A stretch of DNA of 64,000 nt from Limiplasma sp034927815 (GTDB lineage Bacteria; Bacillota; Clostridia; Christensenellales; Aristaeellaceae). This document shows, in pieces, positions 51,929-59,422 of this stretch. Under the pieces are notes generated by a model that saw only the letters and a program-made list of their open reading frames with translations, was not told where the DNA came from and did no database searches. Within the stretch, counting starts at the first letter, position 1, and every line of letters begins with the position of its first letter. The stretch covers positions 78,476-142,475 of the forward strand of contig JAYFPK010000005.1 of assembly GCA_034927815.1 (NCBI GenBank), in the 5' to 3' direction. A program made the translations under genes and the position numbers.

Positions 51929-53482
51929 CTATACAAAAAGCAGCCCGCGTTCATCATAAACGGAGCCGCTGTTCTGGTTTTTCATCGCCCGATCCAGTGC
52001 CATGACCAGCGCCACCGCGCCGTCCACTTTCTCGGTAGATTTCTCCTTGTCGATTTTGAGATTGCCAGCGGGGTCGGTGCGGACGAAGGCGTTGTCCATG
52101 TTCCACCGAAGAACCGGGTGCCCGCCATGATTGAGCTTGCGTTCCAGCACAATGCGCATCAACTCTTTGGTAGGAGGACTCATGTCCTTAAACCCCTGCC
52201 CGAAAGGAATCATGGTAAAGCCGTCATCTTCCAGCGCCTGGACCATCATGGTGGCGTTCCAGCGATCATAGGCGATTTCCCGGATGTTGTACCGCTCGCC
52301 TAACTGGACAATGAATTGCTCAATAAAACCATAATGGACCACGTTGCCCTCGGTGGTCAAAATGAAGTCCTGACGCTCCCAGACATCGTACATCACATGG
52401 TCGCGCCGGACGCGAAGTCCCAACGTTTCCTCCGGCAGCCAGAAGAAGGGCAGCACGGTATACAACTCATCCTCGCTCTCAGGAGGAAACACCAAAACCA
52501 GCGTGGTCAGGTCGGAGGTAGAAGAGAGGTCAAGTCCCGCGTAGCAGGCCCGTCCCTCCAAACCCGAAGCGTCTACCACACCGCCGCATTCATCCCACCT
52601 GTCCATGGGCATCCAGCGGATGGACTGCTTTACCCACTGGTTCAAGCGCAATTGCCTGAACATGTTCTCATCGGCAGGTGTCTCTATGGCCTTACGGTAA
52701 GCATCGCGCACCTTGTCGATGGAGATCGTGTGGCCCAGGGAGGGGTTGCACTTGTACCAGTTCTTCTCATCCTGCCAGTCCTCGTTTTCCCCAAGCCCGT
52801 AGATAACAGGGTAGAAGCGGGGATCGGCTTTCCGGCCTTCGAGGATATCCAGTGCCTTTTGATGCACTTCCCAGCAGATGCTGTTGCGGTCGGTGCCAGC
52901 GGTAGTCAGGAAAAACCAAAGCGGCTGCTTCCGGGCGTCGCCGGAGCCTTGGGTCATCACGTCGTAAAGCGCGCGGGTGGGCTGGGTATGAAGTTCATCG
53001 AAAATACAGGCACTGACGTTCAGACCATGCTTGGTGGCCACCTCGCTCGACAGCACCTGATAGATGCTCCCCGTGGGCTGGTACACCATCCGTTTGGTGG
53101 AGGGAATGATCTTGATCCGCTTCAGGAGCGCTGGGGACTGCTTGACCATGTCCACGGCGACGTCGAACACAATGGCAGCCTGCTGCCGATCTGCGGCGCA
53201 GCTATACACCTCAGCCTTCCACTCGCCATCGTTCACCAGCATATTGAGTGCAATGGCTGCGCCCAACTCGGACTTGCCCTGCTTCTTGGGTATTTCGATG
53301 TACGCCGTGGTGTACTGGCGCATCGTGGGGTCGTCTTCCCGTACCGTGCCAAAAACATCCGTGATGATCTTTTCCTGCCAAGGGAGAAGCTGAAAGTGCT
53401 TCCCGTGAAATTCGCCTTTTGTGTGCTTCAAACATTGGATGAAATCAATCACACGGCGGGCCTTACCTTGATCAAACGCCAT
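51929..53482 (-). CDS. Terminase large subunit
   Basis: 517 residues. ATPase: IEIPKKQGKSELGAAIAL (deviant Walker A), SACIFDELHTQ (Walker B), FFLTTAGTDRNS (motif III). Nuclease: YAGLDLSSTSDLTTLVLVF begins the RNase-H-like domain, and later acidic residues in IAYDRWNATMM and VDGAVALVMALDRA complete it. It overlaps the small terminase gene by 11 bases. Confidence 0.95.
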   Translation of the reverse strand: MAFDQGKARRVIDFIQCLKHTKGEFHGKHFQLLPWQEKIITDVFGTVREDDPTMRQYTTAYIEIPKKQGKSELGAAIALNMLVNDGEWKAEVYSCAADRQQAAIVFDVAVDMVKQSPALLKRIKIIPSTKRMVYQPTGSIYQVLSSEVATKHGLNVSACIFDELHTQPTRALYDVMTQGSGDARKQPLWFFLTTAGTDRNSICWEVHQKALDILEGRKADPRFYPVIYGLGENEDWQDEKNWYKCNPSLGHTISIDKVRDAYRKAIETPADENMFRQLRLNQWVKQSIRWMPMDRWDECGGVVDASGLEGRACYAGLDLSSTSDLTTLVLVFPPESEDELYTVLPFFWLPEETLGLRVRRDHVMYDVWERQDFILTTEGNVVHYGFIEQFIVQLGERYNIREIAYDRWNATMMVQALEDDGFTMIPFGQGFKDMSPPTKELMRIVLERKLNHGGHPVLRWNMDNAFVRTDPAGNLKIDKEKSTEKVDGAVALVMALDRAMKNQNSGSVYDERGLLFV

Positions 53483-53966
53483 TGTGCCAGCCCCCCTTCA
53501 GGAGCATCTCCATAGGGTCATTTGAAAAGGTGTCATCCGGGCCGCCGCCAGCCGCGATGATCCGAGCGCGAGTGGCCGGAGTCAGTCCAAACTCGGTGCA
53601 GAAGCTCTGCATGATTTTCAGGTTCTGCTGGGCGATGGACACCTGCGGCACCTGCTGGACATAGCCCGAGGGCGTTTTGAAAATGGAGCCGTGCTGGGTG
53701 ATGAATTCCTCCGCTTCCCTCCAGCGGGCATATGCCTGACAATATCCCGCATAGGCGGTCAGGTCGGCAACGGTCAGTACACCCATGGCCTCCAGGGAGG
53801 GTGCAAGCCGTTTCCATTCCTTTTTCGCCTCGGGCAGCAGCCATGCAGGGCACTTCAAATCGCCCTTGGGTGGAACAGGTTCATTCTCGTTGAGTGGACG
53901 CTTGCCCGGATTTCCTTCCAGCACTTTAAGGGCTGTAGGCTTGGGCTTTCTGCCCCTGGTCGCCAA
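53472..53966 (-). CDS. Terminase small subunit, P27 family
   Basis: 164 residues from TTG 53966 with GGAGG 8 bases upstream; a GTG three codons earlier overlaps that site. RGRKPKPTALKVLEGNPGKR is the basic DNA-binding start, VADLTAYAGYCQAYARWRE and SIAQQNLKIMQSFCTEFGLTP the helical body, typical of P27 proteins. It recognises the packaging site on phage DNA. Confidence 0.92.
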   Translation of the reverse strand: MATRGRKPKPTALKVLEGNPGKRPLNENEPVPPKGDLKCPAWLLPEAKKEWKRLAPSLEAMGVLTVADLTAYAGYCQAYARWREAEEFITQHGSIFKTPSGYVQQVPQVSIAQQNLKIMQSFCTEFGLTPATRARIIAAGGGPDDTFSNDPMEMLLKGGWHNGV

Positions 53967-54002
53967 CTGACACACCTCCTTTCCACGGGATTTGCTTCAT
54001 TA

Positions 54003-55247
54003 TCATGCTTGAGTTACCTCATCAAAGGACAACTCCACACCGCCGCGCAGCACCTTTACCCCGGAGGTGCCCCCAGCCTGATCGACATATCGCTGCACAA
54101 TGACGCTGGCGTACTTGGGGTCAAGCTCCATCGTCCGGCAGATACGGTCGGTCTGCTCACAGGCGATGAGCGTACTGCCGGAACCGCCAAAAAGATCAAG
54201 CACCACGCCGTTGGGCGCGGAGCTATTCTTGATGGGATAGGCCAGCAAGGGGATCGGCTTCATTGTGGGGTGCTCGGCAGACCGCTTAGGTTTATCGAAG
54301 TTCCAAATGGTGGATTGCTTGCGATCAGCAAACCACCGGTGCTTCCCATTGGGCAGCCAGCCAAACAGGATCGGCTCATGCTGCCACTGGTAGGGGGAGC
54401 GCCCCAGCACCAGCGCGTTCTTTGCCCAGATGCACACGCCGCTGATGTGGAAGCCCGCCTCCTTAAAGGCGCGGCGGAAGTTGAGTCCTTCCGTATCCGC
54501 ATGAAAGATGTAGGCTGAACCGCCCTCAGCCATATGAGCCGCCATGTTCTTGAAAGCTGCCAACAAGAAGTCATAGAACGCTCCATCCGCCATGCTGTCG
54601 TTCTGGATGGATTTTCCGTCCGCGCTTTCATAGGCGACATTATAAGGCGGGTCGGTCACCACAAGGTTGGCTTTGAGGCCGTCCATGAGCAAGGTCACAT
54701 CGGCCTCGCTGGTGGCATCGCCACAGACCATCCGATGCCGCCCAAGCGTCCAGACATCGCCCAGTTCTACAAAAGGCTTGATTTCCTCCGGGTCGATATC
54801 GCACTCATCGTCCGCGACGTCCTTATCGTGAACCTTGGAGAACAGGTCGTCGATTTCGGCAGCGTCAAAGCCGGTTGCGCCCAAATCATAGCCGTTTTGT
54901 TGGAGATCGGAGAGAAGGTCGGCCAGCGCCACCGGTTCCCATTCGCCAACAGCCTTATTGAGCGCAATGTTGAGTGCTTTTTCGTCCTGCGGGTTTTCGA
55001 TATGCACCACCACGCAGTCGATCTCCGTCGCGCCCTCGGCGGTGAGTACCTTGTAGCGCTGGTGGCCGCCCACGATGTTTCCGGTGGCCTCATTCCAAAT
55101 CACCGGATCGACGTAGCCGTAAGCTTTTAGGCTGCGCTTGATCTTCTCATAGGCCGGATCGCCGGGCTTGAGGTCTTTGCGCGGGTTATATTTGGCGGGC
55201 TTGAGCCGTTCCACGGCAATCCGCTGCAGGTTCATGGTCGTATTCAC
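54003..55247 (-). CDS. ParB-like nuclease domain fused to DNA methyltransferase
   Basis: 414 residues. N-terminal ParB/sulfiredoxin-type domain (VERLKPAKYNPRKDLKPGD, GNIVGGHQRYKVL), residues 5-110. Then a DNA methyltransferase: VVTDPPYNVAY (motif IV DPPY) near 200 and VVLDLFGGSGSTLIACE (motif I) near 360, the circularly permuted order of beta-class enzymes that methylate adenine N6 or cytosine N4. Common in clostridial phages directly in front of the small terminase. SAM would come in part from the phage metK. Confidence 0.92.
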   Translation of the reverse strand: MNTTMNLQRIAVERLKPAKYNPRKDLKPGDPAYEKIKRSLKAYGYVDPVIWNEATGNIVGGHQRYKVLTAEGATEIDCVVVHIENPQDEKALNIALNKAVGEWEPVALADLLSDLQQNGYDLGATGFDAAEIDDLFSKVHDKDVADDECDIDPEEIKPFVELGDVWTLGRHRMVCGDATSEADVTLLMDGLKANLVVTDPPYNVAYESADGKSIQNDSMADGAFYDFLLAAFKNMAAHMAEGGSAYIFHADTEGLNFRRAFKEAGFHISGVCIWAKNALVLGRSPYQWQHEPILFGWLPNGKHRWFADRKQSTIWNFDKPKRSAEHPTMKPIPLLAYPIKNSSAPNGVVLDLFGGSGSTLIACEQTDRICRTMELDPKYASVIVQRYVDQAGGTSGVKVLRGGVELSFDEVTQA

Positions 55248-55871
55248 CGATTTACCTCCTTAAACAGCAACAGCCGCCCAAACGGGACGGCTTTTTTTCG
55301 TTTTGGGCCTTCAACCCCCACCCCCTGAATATTGCGAAAACTCACGCGAGAGGGGGGCGCGGTCTCCAGCCGGGGTTTCACAGAGATTGAATCCCCCCCC
55401 TTCCCGACACAGTTTCGCAGAGCAAAGCGCGAAAGCCGACTGGTTTGGTGGGACTTCTTCATGGCAAAGCGGGAAAGCCGACCACGGCGGTCGGACTTCT
55501 CCACGGCAAAGCGCAAAACCCACCCCGCCGGTCGGACTTCTCCACGGCAAAGCGGGAAAGCCGACAAAAACGGTCGGGTTTGGGGCCGGCAAACCAAACC
55601 GCCGCCAAACCGCCGCAAAAAGGCGACGCGGGGCGGCACGGCGGCGTTTGAAAAACGCGCTTCCTTATAACGCGCGTGAACCGAAATTGTGACGAAACCG
55701 CGACGTTCCAGACCCAGAAACGTCCCGGTCAGATAAGGGTTACGTCCCGGTTTTGTATCCGAAACGTGCTTGAAAAAAAGGCCCTCCCGAGTGATGAATG
55801 GGTCGCGGGCCGGAAAACGGGCCGCCGCCGCAGGCGGGAAAAACCGCCGGGCGCGAAAGGGGAACCCCGCC
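55248..55871. other. G+C-rich region without a supported gene, with hairpin repeats
   Basis: More than 600 bases without a convincing gene. The left half contains the 42-bp tandem repeat described separately. The right half (55600-55870) is very G+C-rich and carries ACGTCCCGG twice (55724 and 55744) and the stems GCCGCC/GGCGG. Several overlapping open frames exist on both strands, which is expected at such base composition. It lies at the switch from minus-strand late genes to plus-strand small genes, so it probably contains divergent control sequences. Confidence 0.5.
55422..55588. repeat. Four tandem copies of a 41-42 bp hairpin repeat
   Basis: Copies start with GCAAAGC at 55422, 55464, 55506 and 55547 (spacing 42, 42 and 41). 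The most regular unit reads GCAAAGCGGGAAAGCCGACC then ACGGCGGTCGG then ACTTCTCCACG. In each copy a CCGAC-type arm pairs with GTCGG across a short loop, best in copy 2 (CCGACC / GGTCGG). The linker TTCTCCACGGCAAAGCGGGAAAG is conserved. Bases in the loop vary while arms are kept. No spacers of constant length exist, so it is not CRISPR. Confidence 0.75.
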
Positions 55872-56171
55872 GTGACCAAACGCGAAGAAGCCCGCCGCCG
55901 GGCGGAAACCGAAGCCGCCGCCGCCGCGTGGCACCACGCCTTGGCCGGGCGCACGAGCGCCGCTTGGGCCGCCGCCGACACAGCGCGGTGCGCCGCGACG
56001 TGTGCCGCCCAAGCTCACGACGCCCTTTGGGCCGCCGCGAAGGGCGTGCTGACCGCCGAGGAGTTCGAGGCCTTCGAGGCCGCCGCTTTTTCGGCCCGCG
56101 CCGCCGAGCGCATCGCCGCCGACGCGGTGGCGCGCGCCCAAGCCGCACACGACAAAACCGCCGCGCGCTGA
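55872..56171 (+). CDS. Alanine-rich small phage protein, unknown function
   Basis: 99 residues from GTG 55872 with AAAGGGG about 10 bases upstream. About a third of residues are alanine: EARRRAETEAAAAAWHHALA, CAATCAAQAHDALWAAAKGV, FEAFEAAAFSARAAERIAAD. It is probably a helical coiled coil, with no known family. It is the first gene of the plus-strand cassette, and a hammerhead-like structure starts two bases after its stop, as with other cassette genes; that supports it being real despite biased composition. Confidence 0.55.
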   Translation: MTKREEARRRAETEAAAAAWHHALAGRTSAAWAAADTARCAATCAAQAHDALWAAAKGVLTAEEFEAFEAAAFSARAAERIAADAVARAQAAHDKTAAR

Positions 56172-56172
56172 C

Positions 56173-56226
56173 CCCGCCCGACGAGGGCCGGTGGCTCCGG
56201 CCCGAAACGCGCACACGCGTCGCGGG
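56173..56226 (+). ncRNA. Hammerhead ribozyme-like structure 1 (core change U4 to C)
   Basis: Type I layout: stem I CCCGC (56173-56177) / GCGGG (56222-56226); core CCGACGA (56178-56184) where CUGANGA is expected; stem II GGGCCGG / CCGGCCC; GAAA; stem III CGCG / CGCG with loop CACA; cleavage site GUC before 56222. All helices are perfect but U4 of the core is C, so cleavage may be lost or weak. Confidence 0.7.
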
Positions 56227-56258
56227 AAGCCGCAAACCACGAGAGGAGGTGTCTGCCC

Positions 56259-57125
56259 ATGAAAGACCAGACCTTCGGCATCGAAATCGAAATGAACCAC
56301 ATCACCCGCGCCAAAGCGGCGGAGGTCATCGCCGCGCATTTCGGCACACGCGTCGAGTACGTCGGCGGTGGCTACGACACCCGGTGTGTACCCGACGGGC
56401 AAGGCCGGAAATGGAAGGTGGTGTCCGATGCCAGCATCAGCGGGCCTGCCAATGAGCACACGGAATTTGTCAGCCCCATCTGCCGATGGGAGGACATCGA
56501 AACGGTACAGGAATTGGTGCGCAAACTCCGCAGGGCTGGCGCAAAACCCGACCCATCTTGCGGCATCCACGTCCACATCGGGCGCGGGCGGCACACGCCC
56601 AAAACGCTCCGAAATTTGGTGAACATCATCAACGCCAAGGAAGACCTCTTGACCCTCGCTCTCCAAATCTCACCCGAGCGCCGCGAACGGTGGTGCAAAC
56701 AAATCGACCCGGCCTTCCTTGAGCGCCTGAATCGCCGCAAGCCCGCAAACGACGCGCAGTTCGCACAGCTTTGGTACAACGACCAGAATTGGGACTATCA
56801 CGCGCACCAGCACTACGACCAGAGCCGCTACCATCTCCTAAATCTGCACAGCGTTTTCCAGAAGGGCACCGTCGAATTCCGCGCCTTCAACAGCACACTC
56901 CACGCGGGCGAAGTCAAGACCTACATCCAGCTTTGCATGGCGATTTCGCACATGGCTTTGGAATCAAGTTCGGCCTCCCCGCGCCGCCCGGAAACGGACA
57001 ATCCCAAGTACACCTTCCGGTGTTGGCTCCTCCGGCTGGGGTTTATCGGACCGGAATTCGAAACCGCCCGCCAGCACCTGCTCAAATACCTGCCCGGAAA
57101 CGCCGCTTGGAGACAAGCAAGCTGA
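56259..57125 (+). CDS. Phage amidoligase-family protein
   Basis: 288 residues from ATG 56259 with GAGAGGAGG 8 bases upstream. The N-terminus TFGIEIEMNHITRAKAAEVI, then ISGPANEHTEFVSPICRWED, CGIHVHIGRGRHTPKTL, and VEFRAFNSTLHAGEVKTYI are the hallmark blocks of the Amidoligase_2 family (COOH-NH2 ligase fold related to glutamine synthetase/GCS2). Family members are predicted to join amino acids or peptides to proteins through amide bonds. The last 35 residues (WLLRLGFIGPEFETARQHLL...) form a module also found in the protein at 60581. A GGCT-like gene lies in the same cassette. Confidence 0.85.
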   Translation: MKDQTFGIEIEMNHITRAKAAEVIAAHFGTRVEYVGGGYDTRCVPDGQGRKWKVVSDASISGPANEHTEFVSPICRWEDIETVQELVRKLRRAGAKPDPSCGIHVHIGRGRHTPKTLRNLVNIINAKEDLLTLALQISPERRERWCKQIDPAFLERLNRRKPANDAQFAQLWYNDQNWDYHAHQHYDQSRYHLLNLHSVFQKGTVEFRAFNSTLHAGEVKTYIQLCMAISHMALESSSASPRRPETDNPKYTFRCWLLRLGFIGPEFETARQHLLKYLPGNAAWRQAS

Positions 57126-57129
57126 CACA

Positions 57130-57184
57130 CCCGCCTGACGAGTGCCGGTGGCCCCGGTCCGAAACGCACACTGTGCGTCGCGGG
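57130..57184 (+). ncRNA. Type I hammerhead ribozyme 2
   Basis: Stem I CCCGC (57130-57134) / GCGGG (57180-57184); core CTGACGA (57135-57141); stem II with G-C closing pair and CCGG / CCGG; GAAA 57161-57164; stem III CGCAC / GTGCG with loop ACT; cleavage after GUC at 57179. All core positions match CUGANGA...GAAA...UH. It begins 4 bases after the amidoligase stop and ends 37 bases before the next ATG. Cleavage would leave a downstream RNA starting GCGGGAAGC. Confidence 0.88.
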
Positions 57185-57221
57185 AAGCCGCAAGCTCCCA
57201 AATCAAGAAGGAGGTACATCC

Positions 57222-57614
57222 ATGAATTTCTTTCAAGAAGAACTCGGCATTCTCACAGGGAAGAACACCGCTTTCAAATCGAGCAACCCCGTGTTTGTTG
57301 GCAGAGCCTGCTTCATCCCCTTGACGGATGGCCGCAAGGCGCGGATGGAGTTCGTCACCCTGGGCACAGCGGGCAATTATGAAGCCTTACAAATCACCAT
57401 TTTGAACCCCTATGAAGGCCAGATTGACCGCCTACAGCTCCGCTTTGAGGACTATTTCAGCAAAATCAACACCAATTATGGCATGCGGCCTCCTACCATT
57501 TGGGCCGACCAGGGGCAAGCCCTGTGGTACGGTGCGCCTGACAAAGCCGAGAAGCTGGCGCTTTCAAATGCCGCACACGCCTTCATCAGCCTTTTCAAAA
57601 AAAACCCCGCCTGA
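57222..57614 (+). CDS. Cassette protein of 130 residues, unknown
   Basis: ATG 57222 with GAAGGAGG 8 bases upstream and the GCTNNNAAATC leader word before that. No family recognised. Soluble, mixed alpha/beta: FQEELGILTGKNTAFKSSN, ARMEFVTLGTAGNYEALQIT, LNPYEGQIDRLQLRFEDYF, PPTIWADQGQALWYGAP. Its TGA stop (57612-57614) is at the same time the UGA of the hammerhead core that follows. Confidence 0.7.
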   Translation: MNFFQEELGILTGKNTAFKSSNPVFVGRACFIPLTDGRKARMEFVTLGTAGNYEALQITILNPYEGQIDRLQLRFEDYFSKINTNYGMRPPTIWADQGQALWYGAPDKAEKLALSNAAHAFISLFKKNPA

Positions 57615-57659
57615 CGAGGCCTCCGGCACGGGCCGAAACCGGGGCAACCCGGTCGCGGG
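57606..57659 (+). ncRNA. Type I hammerhead ribozyme 3, overlapping a stop codon
   Basis: Stem I CCCGC (57606-57610) / GCGGG (57655-57659); core CTGACGA (57611-57617); stem II GGCC / GGCC; GAAA 57635-57638; stem III CCGGG / CCCGG; cleavage after GUC at 57654. The last three codons of the upstream gene (Pro-Ala-stop) form the 5' strand of stem I and the UGA of the core. Translating ribosomes would keep the ribozyme unfolded. Confidence 0.9.
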
Positions 57660-57698
57660 AAGCCACAGCTTCCAAATCATACACAGGAGGTACACCCC

Positions 57699-57905
57699 AT
57701 GAAACAGGTTCTCTACATCGACGCAAAGCGCGAAGGCTACGGAATCGACCAGATTCGCCATACCATGACCGTCATGGAGCTCATTGCCTACCTCGAGCAA
57801 TTCGACGAAGACACCCCGGTCTACTTAAGGCACGACCGTGGGTACACCTACGGCGGAATTACCATGAACAGCTTCGAGGATGAAGAAATAGACGAGGAAG
57901 AGTAA
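57699..57905 (+). CDS. Cassette protein of 68 residues, unknown
   Basis: ATG 57699 with AGGAGG 8 bases upstream. MKQVLYIDAKREGYGIDQIR, TMTVMELIAYLEQFDEDTPV, YLRHDRGYTYGGI, with an acidic tail EDEEIDEEE. The TVMELIAYLEQFDEDTPVY segment resembles small phage proteins annotated only as hypothetical. No membrane segment. Confidence 0.7.
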   Translation: MKQVLYIDAKREGYGIDQIRHTMTVMELIAYLEQFDEDTPVYLRHDRGYTYGGITMNSFEDEEIDEEE

Positions 57906-57934
57906 GCTCCCAAATCAAAAAGGAGGTACACACT

Positions 57935-58219
57935 ATGGTTCAGCACTGTGGGTTCATAACCGTTGGCAACCGGAAGTTCAGTAAAACGCTCATCGACGGT
58001 ACCTTCCAAATCATCAGCGTGAACCCCTACGACGAGACCGACTACCATTGGGCGCGGCTCGCGCCGGGCTCCACGCGCTGGCAAATCATCCGAGAGAGCA
58101 AGACCCGCGACTGGGTTGCGGGCGAGGACGGCGCTACCCTGACTACTGAGGAAGTGTGCAAGCTCCTGAATCAAATGGACAAGGACGCAAACCTACACCG
58201 CACCGGCGGCATTTGGTGA
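57935..58219 (+). CDS. Cassette protein of 94 residues, unknown
   Basis: ATG 57935 with AGGAGG 8 bases upstream, preceded by GCTCCCAAATC. Soluble, aromatic-rich: GTFQIISVNPYDETDYHWAR, STRWQIIRESKTRDWVAGED, TLTTEEVCKLLNQMDKDAN. No family recognised. The gene is 30 bases after the previous stop, in the same direction. Confidence 0.7.
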   Translation: MVQHCGFITVGNRKFSKTLIDGTFQIISVNPYDETDYHWARLAPGSTRWQIIRESKTRDWVAGEDGATLTTEEVCKLLNQMDKDANLHRTGGIW

Positions 58220-58248
58220 GCTCACAAATCAAGTGGAGGAGGTAAGCC

Positions 58249-58392
58249 ATGAATACAATCGTCATCAAGGTTTGGCGCGGTCTGGTTTCCGAAGTCTTTG
58301 CAAGCGACCCCGACACAGAGGTCATGGTCCTTGACGAGGACTGCGAGGGGGAGCATTGTGACACACAACTACCGGAGCATCAGGTTTACTGA
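58249..58392 (+). CDS. Cassette protein of 47 residues, unknown
   Basis: ATG 58249 with GGAGGAGG 6-8 bases upstream and GCTCACAAATC before it. Short acidic product: MNTIVIKVWRGLVSEVFASD, PDTEVMVLDEDCEGEHCD, ending LPEHQVY. The pattern IVIKVxxGLVxxVFAxD...EVMVLDED is like small hypothetical proteins of clostridial mobile elements. The stop is part of the leader of the next gene. Confidence 0.65.
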   Translation: MNTIVIKVWRGLVSEVFASDPDTEVMVLDEDCEGEHCDTQLPEHQVY

Positions 58393-58420
58393 GCTTTCAA
58401 ATCAAAAGGAGGCAAACACC

Positions 58421-58645
58421 ATGATAAAGCACAGTATATCCCTTTCCCAATGTATGGACATCTTCGACTGGTTCGATGACCCACTCGGTGAATACGTGAA
58501 CCACATTCTGCTCTCCACGCTGGACGGAGAGGCGCGAGTTCTCCGAGCGTTACCTACACTCGTCGAACACGCGGAGGCGCTGATAAGCGCCCACATAGGG
58601 ACAAAGGCCGAGTACCCTAGAGACTTTTGGAATCATCCCGCCTGA
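58421..58645 (+). CDS. Cassette protein of 74 residues, unknown
   Basis: ATG 58421 with AAGGAGG 9 bases upstream and GCTTTCAAATC before it; the frame is open upstream but overlaps the previous gene. SISLSQCMDIFDWFDDPLGE, ILLSTLDGEARVLRALPTLV, EALISAHIGTKAEYPRDFW. Helical, soluble, no family recognised. The last residues His-Pro-Ala and the stop TGA lie within hammerhead 4. Confidence 0.7.
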   Translation: MIKHSISLSQCMDIFDWFDDPLGEYVNHILLSTLDGEARVLRALPTLVEHAEALISAHIGTKAEYPRDFWNHPA

Positions 58646-58696
58646 CGAGTGCTGCGGGCGCGCAGCCGAAACACTCCCGACCGGGAGTGTCGCGGG
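58637..58696 (+). ncRNA. Type I hammerhead ribozyme 4, overlapping a stop codon
   Basis: Stem I CCCGC (58637-58641) / GCGGG (58692-58696); core CTGACGA (58642-58648); stem II G-C plus GCTGCG / CGCAGC with one bulged T; GAAA 58668-58671; stem III of 7 bp CACTCCC / GGGAGTG; cleavage after GUC at 58691. The upstream stop codon TGA 58643-58645 is positions U4-G5-A6 of the core. Confidence 0.9.
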
Positions 58697-58733
58697 AAGC
58701 CATAGCTTCCAAATCATTCACAGGAGGTACACC

Positions 58734-58880
58734 ATGAAGAAGTTCTCACTCGGTATCCTCGTCGGCCTCATCCTGGGCGCGCTGCTGACAGGCAGCATCT
58801 TCATCCGAAATGTACAGGTCACAAGCTCAAATGAGGGCTACACCATCACAATTTGGGACCACGATTTCCACTACAGGTGA
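58734..58880 (+). CDS. Small single-pass membrane protein
   Basis: 48 residues from ATG 58734 (AGGAGG 7 bases upstream). One hydrophobic helix at residues 5-22 (SLGILVGLILGALLTGSIF), a basic start and a C-terminal part GYTITIWDHDFHYR that would be outside if the N-terminus is in. Too short for a family; a signal anchor or a small membrane effector is possible. Confidence 0.65.
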   Translation: MKKFSLGILVGLILGALLTGSIFIRNVQVTSSNEGYTITIWDHDFHYR

Positions 58881-58919
58881 GCGGCGCAACGCTCCTAAAT
58901 CAGCAAGGAGGTACACCCC

Positions 58920-59168
58920 ATGAGGCCCACGACAAAGGGAATCACTGTCCAGGCGATGACGCTGGAAGATGCGCTTCGGGAAGCGCAGGCCCTCGGCTTT
59001 GAAATCGCCCAAACCCAAGCCCGTACTTATGGCATCGACGACCTGCTGGAAGAACTCTCTATGGATGAAGCTTTGGATTCCCCGCAAGAGTACGGCCTTT
59101 TCGGGAATGTCATTGTCAGGCTGACCGTCATCGGCTCGCGGGACAGCGAGGTCATCCAACTCGACTGA
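58920..59168 (+). CDS. Cassette protein of 82 residues, unknown
   Basis: ATG 58920 with AAGGAGG 9 bases upstream, after a GAGCG/CGCTC hairpin and GCTCCTAAATC. MTLEDALREAQALGFEIAQT, YGIDDLLEELSMDEALDSPQ, LFGNVIVRLTVIGSRDSEV. Helix then beta strand; no family recognised. Confidence 0.65.
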   Translation: MRPTTKGITVQAMTLEDALREAQALGFEIAQTQARTYGIDDLLEELSMDEALDSPQEYGLFGNVIVRLTVIGSRDSEVIQLD

Positions 59169-59197
59169 CCGCTTGCAAATAAGGAAGGAGGTATTGA

Positions 59198-59404
59198 TTG
59201 AAGAGCATTTGCATTCGCGTGGAAGATGAACTACATCACCAGTTGAAATGTGTTCTGCTGTATCGTGGAGCCACTCTTCAGGATTACATGGTCGGCCTGC
59301 TCGAACGCGAGATCGAACGCGAAGCGAGTGAAATCGCGTACAGCGACAAAACCGGCGAGGCAATGAGATTCTTTCAGCGCGTCGGCGTTCCCAACAAGCT
59401 TTGA
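59198..59404 (+). CDS. Ribbon-helix-helix-like small protein
   Basis: 68 residues from TTG 59198 (AAGGAGG 6-7 bases upstream). SICIRVEDELHHQLKCVLLY followed by RGATLQDYMVGLLEREIER is the beta strand-helix-helix pattern of Arc/CopG-type DNA-binding proteins (V-D-L-x(5)-L...G-T-x-x(2)-L). It is the only recognisable DNA-binding protein on the plus strand of the cassette and so a candidate for a regulator of the repeat words nearby. Confidence 0.7.
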   Translation: MKSICIRVEDELHHQLKCVLLYRGATLQDYMVGLLEREIEREASEIAYSDKTGEAMRFFQRVGVPNKL

Positions 59405-59422
59405 AATTAAGGAGGAAACACA

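Noticed and set aside
52316..53515. 399-residue plus-strand open frame
   Set aside because: Antisense to the well-conserved terminase gene, no ribosome binding site, no recognisable protein.
55422..55588. CRISPR array
   Set aside because: The repeats are directly tandem, without unique constant-length spacers, and no cas genes are present.
55244..55981. 245-residue minus-strand frame and several plus-strand frames
   Set aside because: Very G+C-rich DNA gives long open frames by chance; no ribosome binding site and repeats translate to low-complexity sequence.
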